Assembly: GCF_024749285.1 (NCBI RefSeq)
Contig: NZ_CP087196.1
Location: forward strand, 1,426,001 to 1,490,000
Direction of reading: 5' to 3'
Origin: Pseudomonas sp. B21-015
Lineage (GTDB): Bacteria > Pseudomonadota > Gammaproteobacteria > Pseudomonadales > Pseudomonadaceae
DNA length: 64,000 nt
Shown here: piece by piece, positions 1-8,649 of the stretch
Layout of the letters: every line of letters starts with the position of its first letter
How positions within the stretch are numbered: the stretch's first letter is position 1
Notes under the pieces: generated by a model
What the model was told of the DNA's origin: nothing
Seen by the model: the letters and a program-made list of their open reading frames with translations, nothing else
The model's database searches: none
Made by a program: the position numbers and the translations under genes

Positions 1-1
1 C

Positions 2-238
2 GTGAAAAAAGTCGAAATGGCCGATCCTGCTGCCGCACAGCGTTCGACGGGGTATCTGTTAGGCGGCATCAGCCCGCTCGGGCAGAAGAAGCGTCTGCGT
101 ACTTTTATCGATCATTCGGCTCAGCCTTTTTCCAGCATTTTCGTCAGCGCCGGACGGCGCGGTCTGGAAGTCGAGCTGGCGCCCGCTGTGCTGGCTGAAC
201 ACACCCAGGCGAAGTTCGCCGATATCGGTCGCGCCTGA
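2..238 (+). CDS. ybaK: Cys-tRNA(Pro)/Cys-tRNA(Cys) deacylase YbaK, 3' part only
   Basis: C-terminal 78 residues of a YbaK/EbsC-family protein; the reading frame is already open at the window edge, so the start lies outside. The family removes cysteine mischarged onto tRNA(Pro) in the cytoplasm and is normally about 155 residues. Visible here are the family-typical block [18 protein letters not shown] and the late [11 protein letters not shown] segment that closes the editing domain. The stop codon is at 236-238, followed by a REP palindrome that separates it from the convergent ABC ATPase gene. The GTG at base 2 should not be taken as a start. Confidence 0.88.
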   Translation: MKKVEMADPAAAQRSTGYLLGGISPLGQKKRLRTFIDHSAQPFSSIFVSAGRRGLEVELAPAVLAEHTQAKFADIGRA

Positions 239-278
239 GCAGAAGGCCCCTAGGGGGAAGATTGGTGGGGATGAGCCG

Positions 279-354
279 AAAAGATCGCAGCCTTCGGCAG
301 CTCCTACAGGAGTACGCGTTGCATTGTAGGAGCTGCCGAAGGCGGCGATCTTTT
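279..354. repeat. REP palindrome, family A
   Basis: Two inverted arms of about 29 bases (279-307 and 326-354) built on the core GATCGCAGCCTTCGGCAGC, with a short loop. The same core recurs at 32117-32202, 38416-38474 and 43860-43939. It sits between two convergent genes, the usual REP position, and may stabilise or end both transcripts. Confidence 0.85.
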
Positions 355-363
355 AGCGGTGGT

Positions 364-1473
364 TCAGCTGGCGGGGCTGTAGCGCCGGACACTGGACTCG
401 ACCGCTGGAATCTGCGCCGCCGTGCTGCCGGAGGCCTGGAACAGCACCAGGTGTTCAGCCGCTACCCGGATGCCTACTTCAGCACCGACCAGATGATCGG
501 CGTGACTCGGGAAGATCGACTCCAACTGCGCGCCTGTCGGCAATTGCAGGCGGTATAGGGTCGATGCACCCTGGAAACTCTTGCCGATAATCTGCGCCTT
601 CAGAGGGCTGGCCGGCGCGTAGACGATATCGTCCGGCCGCAACAGCACGTCTACGGCGCCACCGATCGGCCAGGTGTAGGCACGATTGCCGCGCAGTTCG
701 CCCAACTCGGTCTGCACCGACTCCGGGCTGCTCAACTGACCGCGAATGAAGTAACCCTGGCCAATGAAACTGGCCACGAATGGCGTCAGGGGCTCGTGAT
801 AGAGGTTGTAGGGGGTGTCCCACTGCTCCAGGCGACCTTCCTTGAAAACACCGACATGGTCACTGACCGCGAAGGCTTCTTCCTGATCGTGGGTCACCAG
901 AATCGCACTGGTGCCGCGCGCCTTGAGAATATCGCGTACTTCATGGCTGAGCTTGCGTCGCAGTTCGCCGTCGAGGTTGGAGAACGGTTCGTCGAGCAAC
1001 AGCAGTTGCGGTTCCGGCGCCAGAGCGCGGGCCAGGGCGACACGTTGCTGCTGGCCGCCGGACAGCTCATGGGGGAAGCGCTTGCCGAGGTTTTTCAGGT
1101 TGACCAGTTCAAGCAACTCTTCGGTGACGCGATCCTTTTGCGGATGCTTGCGGATCCCGAAAGCGATGTTCTCGGCCACGCTCAAATGCGGAAACAGCGC
1201 GTAATCCTGGAACACCATGCCGATGCGACGTTTCTCCGGAGCGAGGGTGAAGCCAGCGCTGGAGATAGTCTCGCCCGCCAGCTGGATTTCACCTTCGTGC
1301 ACCGGTTCGAAACCGGCAATCGCTCGCAGGGTGGTGGTTTTGCCGCAGCCCGAAGACCCCAGCAGGCAACCGATATCGCCGGCATTCAAATGCAGGTTGA
1401 GGTTCTGCACAACCCGCTGGTTTTGATAACCGCAGGCGAGATTGCGCAGGTTCAGCAGTAATGGCTGGCTCAT
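364..1473 (-). CDS. ABC transporter ATP-binding protein, FbpC/PotA type
   Basis: Cytoplasmic ATPase subunit of an importer of the iron(III)/polyamine class, 369 residues. Walker A GSSGCGKT at residues 39-46, Q-loop FQDYALFPH near 89-97, signature LSGGQQQR at 137-144, Walker B LLLLDEP at 157-163 and H-loop His195 are all intact, so it should hydrolyse ATP. The C-terminal 130 residues fit the TOBE-type regulatory domain of this class. Its ATG overlaps the argF stop by four bases, so it is translationally coupled to argF. No permease or binding protein lies nearby, so the substrate cannot be read from context. An orphan ATPase next to argF is also found in P. aeruginosa, as far as I recall. Confidence 0.85.
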   Translation of the reverse strand: MSQPLLLNLRNLACGYQNQRVVQNLNLHLNAGDIGCLLGSSGCGKTTTLRAIAGFEPVHEGEIQLAGETISSAGFTLAPEKRRIGMVFQDYALFPHLSVAENIAFGIRKHPQKDRVTEELLELVNLKNLGKRFPHELSGGQQQRVALARALAPEPQLLLLDEPFSNLDGELRRKLSHEVRDILKARGTSAILVTHDQEEAFAVSDHVGVFKEGRLEQWDTPYNLYHEPLTPFVASFIGQGYFIRGQLSSPESVQTELGELRGNRAYTWPIGGAVDVLLRPDDIVYAPASPLKAQIIGKSFQGASTLYRLQLPTGAQLESIFPSHADHLVGAEVGIRVAAEHLVLFQASGSTAAQIPAVESSVRRYSPAS

Positions 1474-2393
1474 GCGTGGTGATACGACGGCGGGACAAGG
1501 AACTCGAGCAGGGCCTTTTGTGCGTGAAGACGGTTTTCGGCTTGATCCCAGGCCACCGAGCGTGGGTCGTCAAGCAAGTCGAGGCTGATTTCCTCGCCAC
1601 GGTGGGCTGGCAGGCAATGCATGAACAGCACGTCCGGGGCGGCCAGGTCGAGCAGGGCGCGGTTGACCTGGAACGGTGCGAACAACTTCAGGCGCTTGGC
1701 GGTTTCCTCTTCCTGGCCCATGGAGGTCCAGACGTCGGTGCTCACCAGGTGTGCGCCGCGCACGGCTTCCTGCGGATCGCGGACGATGGTCACCCGATCG
1801 CCGGCCTTGGCCACGAATTCAGGATTGGGTTCGTAACCTTCCGGGCAGGCGATGCGCAACTGGAAGTCGAACTGAATCGCCGCTTCTATATAGCTGTTGC
1901 ACATGTTGTTGCCGTCGCCGATCCAGGCCACGGTCTTGCCTTGAATCGAACCGCGATGCTCGAGGAAGGTTTGCATGTCGGCCAGCAACTGGCACGGGTG
2001 CAGGTCATCGGACAGGCCGTTGATGACGGGCACACGGGAGTTGGCAGCGAATTCGGTCAGAGTGTTGTGGGCAAAGGTACGGATCATCACTGCATCGAGC
2101 ATGCTCGACATGACGATGGCGCAGTCGCCGATCGGCTCGCCACGGCCCAGTTGGGTGTCGCGCGGCGACAGGAAGATCGCCTGACCACCGAGCTGGATCA
2201 TGCCGGCTTCGAACGAAATACGGGTGCGGGTCGAGGACTTCTCGAAAATCATCCCCAGGACGCGGTTCTTCAACGGCTCGAACAGTACGCCGCGGTTACG
2301 CAGGTCCTTGAGCTCAACGCCTCGACGGATCACGCTGACCAGCTCTTCGGGCGTGCAATCCATCAGGGAGAGAAAGTGCCTTGCGCTCATCAT
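1470..2393 (-). CDS. argF: Anabolic ornithine carbamoyltransferase
   Basis: Makes citrulline from ornithine and carbamoyl phosphate in arginine biosynthesis (cytoplasm). The 307-residue length is that of the anabolic enzyme. Carbamoyl-phosphate loop SSTRTR at residues 53-58, HPCQ at 132-135 and the ornithine/catalytic motif HCLPAHR at 259-265 are complete. Translation can start at either of two adjacent Met codons; an AAGGTAG stretch upstream serves as ribosome-binding site. The upstream region holds an ArgR-like site (2517-2537), fitting arginine repression. The downstream ABC ATPase overlaps it by four bases. Confidence 0.96.
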   Translation of the reverse strand: MMSARHFLSLMDCTPEELVSVIRRGVELKDLRNRGVLFEPLKNRVLGMIFEKSSTRTRISFEAGMIQLGGQAIFLSPRDTQLGRGEPIGDCAIVMSSMLDAVMIRTFAHNTLTEFAANSRVPVINGLSDDLHPCQLLADMQTFLEHRGSIQGKTVAWIGDGNNMCNSYIEAAIQFDFQLRIACPEGYEPNPEFVAKAGDRVTIVRDPQEAVRGAHLVSTDVWTSMGQEEETAKRLKLFAPFQVNRALLDLAAPDVLFMHCLPAHRGEEISLDLLDDPRSVAWDQAENRLHAQKALLEFLVPPSYHHA

Positions 2394-2795
2394 TGACTAC
2401 CTTTTTGCAACAGACCGCAGATACTCAAAGCCTTGTTTAACTGAAAAACGGGCGAGACCTGCGGCGTAAGCCGCACGGGGCGACGAAATAGGGGAAGGCG
2501 CGATATTGACATTAAATGTCGCGTTTTTCCAATGGGCTACGGTGTTGGGGGATTTCAGAGGGGCTACGGGGTGACCGCAGTAGCGCTTTTGAAGCCTGTT
2601 TCCTGACAGTAGCTGACCATTTGTACACCGGCCCCGTCGGGCTTGGCAATCAAACGGGGCGTAAGCGATGCGTTGACGGTCGGTTTTTGACCTGTCATTC
2701 GAGCCTCTGGCGGGCAATGTGTGTTGTCCGAAATATTTGCTAAAGCAAAGTGCTGGGTTATAACTAAGGCACGAGCGACGCAGGAAGCCTTTGGA
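2394..2795. other. Intergenic region between divergent argF and a small hypothetical gene
   Basis: About 400 bases without a convincing gene. It contains the argF promoter region with an ArgR-like site at 2496-2537. A 106-codon minus-strand frame at 2397-2717 has no protein-like character and overlaps this control region, so I do not call it a gene. Confidence 0.6.
2496..2537 (+). promoter_or_regulatory. Candidate ArgR operator of argF
   Basis: TGTCGC at 2517-2522, eight bases, then AA at 2531-2532, exactly the P. aeruginosa ArgR half-site pattern TGTCGC-N8-AA as I recall it. The preceding 21 bases (2496-2516) form a weaker tandem unit ending in a CATTAA block. ArgR of P. aeruginosa represses argF and binds two half-sites in direct repeat. 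The site is about 125 bases before the argF start. Binding itself is inferred. Confidence 0.6.
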
Positions 2796-3086
2796 ATGGA
2801 ATCGAAAGAACAGCTGTTGATGGAGCTACTTGGCCTTACGGCACGCTCCCTGACCCACCTCACTGCTTCCATGACCTCGATGTCTTTCGAATTGTTGCGT
2901 AGTGAAGACGAAGTCACGAAGGTGGCCGGCCGGCGCATGATCGACCGCATGGCCACCATCAGCGCCGGGCTCGACGAGCATTGGCGACTGATCGGCGAGC
3001 TCACCGGCGTGCATGTTGCCCACGAGCAGATCGAAACCATCGAGGAGATCCAGTTGCAGGCGCCGCCGAGTCTGCCATCGAACTGA
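2796..3086 (+). CDS. Small helical hypothetical protein
   Basis: 96 residues from the ATG at 2796 (start of MESKEQLLMEL). An upstream start at 2721 is possible, but the extra 25 residues look non-coding. The protein is almost all predicted helix, with a heptad-like stretch (SLTHLTASMTSMSFELL) and an acidic C-terminal half. There is no signal peptide or membrane segment. I do not recognise the family. It lies 134 bases upstream of the molybdopterin oxidoreductase on the same strand and may be cotranscribed, but nothing in it suggests a chaperone role directly. Confidence 0.6.
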   Translation: MESKEQLLMELLGLTARSLTHLTASMTSMSFELLRSEDEVTKVAGRRMIDRMATISAGLDEHWRLIGELTGVHVAHEQIETIEEIQLQAPPSLPSN

Positions 3087-3220
3087 TCCCTTGCTGCCAT
3101 CGGCTGGCCTGATAGTCACCGATTCACAAGACGAACGTCGCTGGCAAAGGGGTGAGTCGCGCGCCATAGTTTTGTTCCCGCGGCCGATATTGCCCGCCCA
3201 GAACAAAACAGAGACTGGCC

Positions 3221-5329
3221 ATGACCAAGACTCTCCATCACCGTGCGTGCCACCTGTGTGAAGCCATCTGCGGTCTGACCATCGAAACCACCGAGGTCGA
3301 AGGCAGCGGTGTACAGATTACCTCGATCAAGGGGGATCCTCAGGACGCCTTCAGCCGTGGGCATATCTGCCCCAAAGCGGTCGCGCTGCAAGACATACAG
3401 AACGACCCGGATCGCCTGCGGCAGCCGATGCGGCGTGTGGGTGGCGAATGGCAGCCCATTGAGTGGGAAGACGCCTTCGCCCTTGTAGCCGAACGCCTGG
3501 CGGCGATTCAGGCACGTCACGGGCAAAATGCGGTGGCGGTCTATCAGGGCAATCCCAGCGTGCACAATTACGGGCTGATGACCCACAGCAATTATTTTCT
3601 CGGTCTGCTGAAAACCCGTAACCGGTTTTCAGCAACGTCGGTCGATCAGTTACCCCATCACTTGACCAGTCATTTGATGTACGGCCACGGCTTGCTGTTG
3701 CCGATCCCGGACATCGATCACACCGATTTCATGCTGATCCTGGGCGGCAATCCACTGGCGTCCAACGGCAGCATCATGACCGTGCCGGATGTAGAGAAGC
3801 GCCTCAAGGCGATTCAGGCCCGGGGCGGCAAAGTGGTGGTGGTCGATCCGCGTCGCAGCGAAACGGCGGCGATTGCCGATCAGCATCTGTTCGTGCGCCC
3901 CGGTGGCGATGCGGCGCTGTTGTTCGGGCTGCTTAATACGTTGTTTGCCGAAGGCCTGACCTGCGACAGTCATTTGCCGGTCGATGGTCTGGATGAGATG
4001 CGTCAGGCCATCGTCACCTTCACTGCCGAAGCCATGAGCCCGTTGTGCGCAGTGCCCGCCGAACAGATTCGTCAACTGGCGCGGGACTTCGCGGCAGCTC
4101 CGACTGCGGTCTGCTACGGTCGCATGGGCGTTTCGACCCAGGCTTTCGGCACCCTGTGTCATTGGCTGGTGCAACTGATCAATCTGGTCACCGGCAACCT
4201 CGATCGGGTGGGTGGTGCGTTATGCACCGAGCCTGCGGTGGACCTGGTAGCGTCTACTTCGGGCGGTCATTTCAATCTGTGGCAAAGCCGCGTGTCCGGG
4301 CGTCCTGAATACGGTGGCGAGTTACCGGTGTCGGCACTGGCCGAAGAGATGCTCACCGAAGGGGAAGGGCAGGTCCGCGCACTGATCACCGTTGCGGGTA
4401 ATCCGGTGCTGTCCACGCCCAATGGCCGACAACTCGAGCAGGCGCTGGACGGACTGGAGTTCATGGTCAGCGTCGATCTGTACATCAATGAAACCACGCG
4501 TTATGCCGACCTGATCCTGCCGTCGACGTCGGCGCTGGAAAACGATCATTACGACACCACCTTCAACATGTTCGCGGTGCGCAACGTCACTCGCTTCAAC
4601 CGGGCGATTCTCGCCAAGCCGCAAGGCGCGCTGCATGACTGGGAGATCTTCGTGGGGCTGGCCAAAGCCTTTGCGGCGAAGATCGGCAAGGAGCTGAAAC
4701 CGACCATCGCGCCGGCGCAGATGATCGATCGGGGGCTGCGGATGGGGCTGTATGGCGACGCTTCGGAACACAAGCTGTCACTGGCGACCTTGTTCGATCA
4801 CCCTCACGGTATCGATCTCGGCACGCTCAAACCCAACCTGACGCCACGCCTGAAGACCGCCAATCAACGAGTCCAGGCAGCGCCTGTCGAGATCCTCGCC
4901 GATCTGGCGCGCTTCGCGGCGCTACAAGCACCGGCCGCCGATGAGCTGCTGATGATCGGTCGCCGTCATGTGCGTAGTAACAATTCATGGATGCACAACT
5001 ATCACCGTCTGGTGAAGGGCAAACCGCGCCATCAACTGCTGATGAACCCGGACGACCTCGCCAGCCGGGGGCTCAGCGATGGGCAGCGGGTGCGCGTCAG
5101 TTCGCGGGTTGGCGTGATCGAGGTTGAAGTGGTCGCCAGCCTGGATATGATGAAAGGTGTGGTCAGCCTGCCTCACGGTTGGGGTCATGCGCGGTCGGGC
5201 GTGCAGATGACGATTGCCAGTGGCCAGCCAGGTTCCAGCGCCAATGACCTGACTGACGAATGTCAACTCGATGAGTTGTCGGGCAACGCGGCGCTGAACG
5301 GCGTGCCGGTGACCGTGGCGGCGGCATGA
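3221..5329 (+). CDS. Molybdopterin oxidoreductase, formate dehydrogenase-like
   Basis: 702-residue member of the bis-MGD molybdopterin (DMSO reductase) superfamily. The N-terminus has the [4Fe-4S] domain with Cys10, Cys13, Cys17 and Cys50 (CHLCEAIC ... HICPK). The molybdopterin domains follow (GNPLASNGSIMTVPDV, VVVDPRRSETA), and the C-terminal molydopterin-dinucleotide-binding domain contains RRHVRSNNSWMHN and the late LPHGWGH. There is no twin-arginine signal, so it is probably cytoplasmic. No electron-transfer subunit or cofactor chaperone is adjacent, so substrate and partner are unknown. Proteins of this subtype are often annotated as putative formate dehydrogenase or 'molybdopterin oxidoreductase family'. 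Confidence 0.88.
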   Translation: MTKTLHHRACHLCEAICGLTIETTEVEGSGVQITSIKGDPQDAFSRGHICPKAVALQDIQNDPDRLRQPMRRVGGEWQPIEWEDAFALVAERLAAIQARHGQNAVAVYQGNPSVHNYGLMTHSNYFLGLLKTRNRFSATSVDQLPHHLTSHLMYGHGLLLPIPDIDHTDFMLILGGNPLASNGSIMTVPDVEKRLKAIQARGGKVVVVDPRRSETAAIADQHLFVRPGGDAALLFGLLNTLFAEGLTCDSHLPVDGLDEMRQAIVTFTAEAMSPLCAVPAEQIRQLARDFAAAPTAVCYGRMGVSTQAFGTLCHWLVQLINLVTGNLDRVGGALCTEPAVDLVASTSGGHFNLWQSRVSGRPEYGGELPVSALAEEMLTEGEGQVRALITVAGNPVLSTPNGRQLEQALDGLEFMVSVDLYINETTRYADLILPSTSALENDHYDTTFNMFAVRNVTRFNRAILAKPQGALHDWEIFVGLAKAFAAKIGKELKPTIAPAQMIDRGLRMGLYGDASEHKLSLATLFDHPHGIDLGTLKPNLTPRLKTANQRVQAAPVEILADLARFAALQAPAADELLMIGRRHVRSNNSWMHNYHRLVKGKPRHQLLMNPDDLASRGLSDGQRVRVSSRVGVIEVEVVASLDMMKGVVSLPHGWGHARSGVQMTIASGQPGSSANDLTDECQLDELSGNAALNGVPVTVAAA

Positions 5330-5426
5330 ACATGACTGTCGGGGAGGCCGAGCATGGCGCTCGGGTTTCCGTTACAATGCGCCACCGTGCCGACCACTGA
5401 GTCGGAAAGTTCAGCCGAGGTGCTCC

Positions 5427-5768
5427 ATGGATATCATCGAAACGATTAAAGAGCAGATTGCCAACAACACCATTCTGCTTTACATGAAAGGCTCGCCGAA
5501 TGCCCCACAGTGTGGGTTCTCCGCGAAAGCCGCTCAGGCTGTAATGGCCTGTGGCGAAAAGTTTGCCTATGTGGACATCCTGCAGAACCCGGAAATCCGC
5601 GCCAACCTGCCAAAGTACGCCAACTGGCCAACCTTCCCGCAACTGTGGGTCGGTGGTGAGCTGGTCGGTGGTAGCGACATCATGACTGAAATGTCTGCTG
5701 ACGGTTCGTTGCAAGCGACGATCAAAGCCGCTGTTGAAGCTGCTGCTGCCAACAAGACCGACGCCTGA
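5427..5768 (+). CDS. grxD: Monothiol glutaredoxin Grx4/GrxD
   Basis: 113-residue class II glutaredoxin. The active site is CGFS with Cys29, preceded by the conserved MKGSPNAPQ stretch; the TFPQLWVGGELVGGSDIM segment gives the glutathione-binding cis-Pro and GG. Such proteins bind a bridging [2Fe-2S] cluster with glutathione and pass it to target proteins, often with a BolA partner. They act in cluster delivery and iron sensing rather than general disulfide reduction. Start ATG at 5427 after GAGGTG. The neighbours bfr and bfd also deal with iron, which fits. A C-terminal alanine-rich tail is present. Confidence 0.95.
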   Translation: MDIIETIKEQIANNTILLYMKGSPNAPQCGFSAKAAQAVMACGEKFAYVDILQNPEIRANLPKYANWPTFPQLWVGGELVGGSDIMTEMSADGSLQATIKAAVEAAAANKTDA

Positions 5769-5776
5769 TTCGCTGA

Positions 5777-5868
5777 GTGAGGGAGCAGGCTTGCTCGCGA
5801 AGACGGTACAACATTCAACAGATTGGTTGACTGACCTACCGCTTTCGCGAGCAAGCTCGCTCCCTCAC
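5777..5868. repeat. REP palindrome, family B
   Basis: Inverted arms 5777-5801 and 5844-5868 around the core GGGAGCAGGCTTGCTCGCGA. It is located just after the grxD stop and before the shared terminator. Confidence 0.85.
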
Positions 5869-5899
5869 TTGTTCCAGGGTGAGCCTGAAATTCGGTCAT

Positions 5900-5940
5900 T
5901 AAAAAGCCCCGCCTCTTTAAAAGAGAGCGGGGCTTTTTAT
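5900..5940. terminator. Bidirectional rho-independent terminator (grxD / bfr)
   Basis: GC stem AGCCCCGC...GCGGGGCT flanked by A-runs on the left and T-runs on the right, between convergent grxD and bfr. It can end transcription on both strands. Confidence 0.85.
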
Positions 5941-5965
5941 TGTCTCGAGGTTAGCGGGTGCTAAC

Positions 5966-6439
5966 TTACTCTTCGCCCATCTGCGATTGCAGATAGTTCT
6001 CAAGACCGACTTTATCGATCAGGCCCAGCTGGGTTTCCAGCCAGTCGATATGTTCTTCTTCGGATTCGAGAATGTCTTCGAGCAGTTCACGGCTGCCGAA
6101 GTCGCCGACGGTTTCGCAATGAGCGATAGCGACTTTCAGATCGGCATGGCCGTCGCGTTCGATCTTCAGGTCACACTCAAGCATTTCCTTGGTGTGTTCG
6201 CCGATGTGCAGCTTGCCCAGGTCCTGGACATTCGGCAGGCCTTCAAGGAACAGGATGCGCTTGATCAGCTTGTCAGCGTGCTTCATCTCATCGATGGATT
6301 CGTGGTACTCGTGCTTGCCGAGCTTGTTCAGGCCCCAATCTTCATACATGCGCGCATGCAGGAAGTACTGATTGATCGCGACCAGCTCATTGGCAAGGAT
6401 TTTGTTGAGATGCTGGATGACTGTAACGTCGCCTTTCAT
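5966..6439 (-). CDS. bfr: Bacterioferritin (BfrB type)
   Basis: 157 residues, a 24-mer iron-storage protein of the cytoplasm with a ferroxidase centre. Ferroxidase ligands Glu18, Glu51 and His54 are visible, as are the later [11 protein letters not shown] segment with the second Glu/His pair. Met52 (SIDEMKH) is the heme-bridging ligand that distinguishes bacterioferritin from ferritin. It lies downstream of bfd on the same strand with a 200-base gap containing a terminator, as in the P. aeruginosa bfrB-bfd pair, in which Bfd reduces the heme to release iron. Start ATG at 6439 follows an AGGACTCCC stretch. Confidence 0.95.
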   Translation of the reverse strand: MKGDVTVIQHLNKILANELVAINQYFLHARMYEDWGLNKLGKHEYHESIDEMKHADKLIKRILFLEGLPNVQDLGKLHIGEHTKEMLECDLKIERDGHADLKVAIAHCETVGDFGSRELLEDILESEEEHIDWLETQLGLIDKVGLENYLQSQMGEE

Positions 6440-6596
6440 GATGGGAGTCCTGCCCTGTATTCGCTGTATATCAGGCAGAGTCTGAGCTGCGTAATTAACA
6501 GTGTCAAACCTAAGTTATTGAAACTTAAATGAAAATTAATCGGAATAAGAATGTTTGTGTTCCGCGTCTAGGGCCTAAGCGATTGATTTTCAGACA

Positions 6597-6626
6597 TAAA
6601 AAAACCGGACATCAAGTCCGGTTCTT
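6597..6626 (-). terminator. Terminator of bfd
   Basis: Read on the minus strand, stem AACCGGAC / GTCCGGTT (6603-6623) followed by a long T-run, just after the bfd stop. It separates bfd from bfr transcription. Confidence 0.8.
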
Positions 6627-6639
6627 TGAAATACGGTAG

Positions 6640-6858
6640 TTATGCAGCGGTAAATTCTACGGGGTAGGCGATCGCTGCCTGGGCCGTTTGCAGTTTGCCC
6701 AGTGTTTCACGGACCACTTCCTTGGCAAGGCAGGCGCATTTACCGCATTGGCTGGCTACGCCGGTAGCCTGACGGACTTCCTTGTAGCTGCAGCAACCTT
6801 CATAGATTGCATCGCGGATTTGACCGTCGGTGACGCCAGTGCAGAGGCAGACATACAT
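6640..6858 (-). CDS. bfd: Bacterioferritin-associated ferredoxin
   Basis: 72 residues from the ATG at 6858 (MYVCLCTGV); an in-frame start ten codons upstream adds residues not typical of the family. The [2Fe-2S] ligands form the Bfd pattern Cys4-x-Cys6 ... Cys38-x2-Cys41. Bfd docks on bacterioferritin and reduces its heme so that stored Fe(III) leaves as Fe(II). A strong Fur-type box 53-67 bases upstream fits expression under iron starvation, when stored iron must be released. Confidence 0.95.
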   Translation of the reverse strand: MYVCLCTGVTDGQIRDAIYEGCCSYKEVRQATGVASQCGKCACLAKEVVRETLGKLQTAQAAIAYPVEFTAA

Positions 6859-7172
6859 AAGTGAGAACCGTCGCTGGTTGTGACTCAATTGCGATGGATC
6901 TTAATGTTAACGAGAATGATTGTCAAAGTGGTTTCTGAAGGCTTTTCGTCATAAGGGCCTGTGACTGACGAACGGTTTGCTCTCGCGCCTGTGAAGAAAA
7001 TATAGCGGCGGCCATTTTGCCCGTCTGAAAAAAACCGCTAAGGACAGGCGAAAAACGCGGTGTATGATGGTCGGCCTTTTGCGAAGGAGGTTCGTGTCAC
7101 AGGGCTGTCGCTCGAGGGTGACAGGCTGGCATGAACCCTGTTCTTCAACGTTATTACACCAGGAGATATCCA
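6859..7172. other. Divergent promoter region of bfd and the peroxiredoxin gene
   Basis: 314 bases without a gene. It holds the Fur-type box near bfd (6911-6925). A TATGAT hexamer at 7063-7068 could be the -10 element for the peroxiredoxin gene. Confidence 0.5.
6911..6925. promoter_or_regulatory. Fur box upstream of bfd
   Basis: CGAGAATGATTGTCA matches the 7-1-7 Fur inverted repeat TGATAAT-n-ATTATCA at 11 of 14 arm positions. Its position upstream of bfd fits the known iron repression of bfd in enterobacteria and Pseudomonas. Confidence 0.75.
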
Positions 7173-7775
7173 ATGAGCGTACTCGTAGGCAAGTCAGCCC
7201 CTGACTTCACCGTACCGGCCGTACTCGGCAATGGCGAAATCGTAGACAGCTACACCCTGTCCTCGGCCATCAAAGGCAAATACGGCCTGGTGTTCTTCTA
7301 CCCACTGGACTTCACCTTCGTTTGCCCGTCCGAGCTGATCGCTCTGGACAACCGCATGGCTGACTTCAAGGCACGCAACGTTGAAGTGGTCGCCGTTTCG
7401 ATCGACTCTCACTTCACCCACAACGCATGGCGCAACACCCCGGTGAACAATGGCGGCATCGGCCAGGTTCGTTACACCATGGCTGCCGACATGAAGCACG
7501 AAATCGCCAAGGCCTACGACGTTGAGTCCGAAGGCGGCGTGGCTTTCCGTGGCGCGTTCCTGATCGATGACAAAGGCGTTGTCCGCTCGCAGATCATCAA
7601 CGACCTGCCACTGGGCCGTAACATGGAAGAGCTGATCCGTCTGGTCGACGCTCTGCAATTCCACGAAGAGCACGGCGAAGTTTGCCCTGCCAACTGGAAA
7701 AAAGGCGACAAAGGCATGAACGCTTCGCCAGAAGGCGTTGCGGCTTACCTGACCGAGAATGCTGCTGCGCTGTAA
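7173..7775 (+). CDS. Typical 2-Cys peroxiredoxin (AhpC/TSA family)
   Basis: 200 residues from the ATG at 7173, which follows AGGAGATATC; an upstream in-frame ATG at 7131 overlaps this ribosome-binding site and is rejected. Peroxidatic Cys51 lies in DFTFVCPSE and resolving Cys171 in GEVCPANW, so it is the dimeric typical 2-Cys class that reduces H2O2 and organic peroxides. The GGVAFRGAFLID segment and C-terminal YLTENAAAL tail also fit. It is the counterpart of the peroxiredoxin gene next to rnt in P. aeruginosa. It is divergent from bfd and ends in a strong terminator. Confidence 0.93.
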   Translation: MSVLVGKSAPDFTVPAVLGNGEIVDSYTLSSAIKGKYGLVFFYPLDFTFVCPSELIALDNRMADFKARNVEVVAVSIDSHFTHNAWRNTPVNNGGIGQVRYTMAADMKHEIAKAYDVESEGGVAFRGAFLIDDKGVVRSQIINDLPLGRNMEELIRLVDALQFHEEHGEVCPANWKKGDKGMNASPEGVAAYLTENAAAL

Positions 7776-7792
7776 GCCAGGCGTCCGGCAAT

Positions 7793-7825
7793 AAAAAACC
7801 GGCCTCAGAGAGGCCGGTTTTTTTA
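7793..7825 (+). terminator. Terminator of the peroxiredoxin gene
   Basis: Stem ACCGGCCTC / GAGGCCGGT followed by a T7 run, 20 bases after the stop codon. Confidence 0.88.
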
Positions 7826-7853
7826 TGGGCGGGATAAACCCATGCTGTTCACC

Positions 7854-7959
7854 TGTGGCGAGGGAGCTTGCTCCCGCTGGACTGCACAGCAGTCCCATTC
7901 TTTCAGGAAGAGAGTGGGGCCGCTTCGCTGCCCAGCGGGAGCAAGCTCCCTCGCCACAG
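7854..7959. repeat. REP palindrome, family B
   Basis: Perfect 27-base arms (TGTGGCGAGGGAGCTTGCTC...) at 7854-7880 and 7932-7959, between the convergent peroxiredoxin and rnt genes. Confidence 0.85.
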
Positions 7960-7971
7960 ATTAGTGACGGA

Positions 7972-8649
7972 TCAGTCGTTGTAGTCTTCCCAGCCACCCA
8001 TTTGTTTCCAGCGATTGACGATGCCGCAGAACAGGTCAGCCGTCTTCTCGGTGTCGTAGCGAGCCGAATGTGCCTCACGTCCGTCGAAGTCGATGTCCGC
8101 TGCCTGGCAGGCCTTGGCCAATACGGTTTGACCGTAGGCCAGACCGGCGAGGGTCGCGGTGTCGAAGCTGGAGAACGGGTGAAACGGGTTGCGTTTCATG
8201 TCCAGGCGCGCGACAGCGGCGTTGAGGAAGCCCAGGTCGAAGCTGCTGTTGTGCCCGACCAGAATCGCCCGTTTGCAACCGTTGGCCTTCAGGGCCTTGC
8301 GCACACCGCGAAAGATATCGGTCAGGGCCGCTTCTTCACTTACCGCCATGCGTAGCGGGTGGTCGAGCTTGATTCCGGTGAACTCCAGGGCTGCCGCTTC
8401 GATGTTCGCACCTTCGAAAGGCTCGACCCGGAAGAAGTAGGTGTGCTCAGGGTACACAAAGCCTTTTTCATCCATGCCAATCACGGTGGCGGCGATTTCC
8501 AGCAGGGCGTCGGTGGCCGAGTTGAAGCCACCGGTTTCTACGTCGACGACTACCGGCAGGTAACCCCGGAACCTGGCTGCCATTGGATGACGGGAACCGC
8601 CCCCGCCGCCATTACCGTCCTGTTCGTCATCGAAATGGTCTTCACTCAC
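7972..8649 (-). CDS. rnt: Ribonuclease T
   Basis: 225-residue 3'-5' exoribonuclease of the DEDDh family that trims tRNA 3' ends and matures stable RNAs. Exo I motif VVVDVETGG supplies Asp36 and Glu38, Exo II is [10 protein letters not shown], and Exo III is [13 protein letters not shown] with the catalytic His and Asp. The N-terminal 25 residues are Gly/Asp-rich and precede the domain. Its start overlaps the pyrC stop by four bases, so it is cotranscribed and translationally coupled with pyrC, as in other pseudomonads. Confidence 0.95.
   Translation of the reverse strand: MSEDHFDDEQDGNGGGGGSRHPMAARFRGYLPVVVDVETGGFNSATDALLEIAATVIGMDEKGFVYPEHTYFFRVEPFEGANIEAAALEFTGIKLDHPLRMAVSEEAALTDIFRGVRKALKANGCKRAILVGHNSSFDLGFLNAAVARLDMKRNPFHPFSSFDTATLAGLAYGQTVLAKACQAADIDFDGREAHSARYDTEKTADLFCGIVNRWKQMGGWEDYND

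Noticed and set aside
2397..2717. 106-codon minus-strand open frame upstream of argF
   Set aside because: Overlaps the argF control region with its ArgR-like site and has no protein-like composition.
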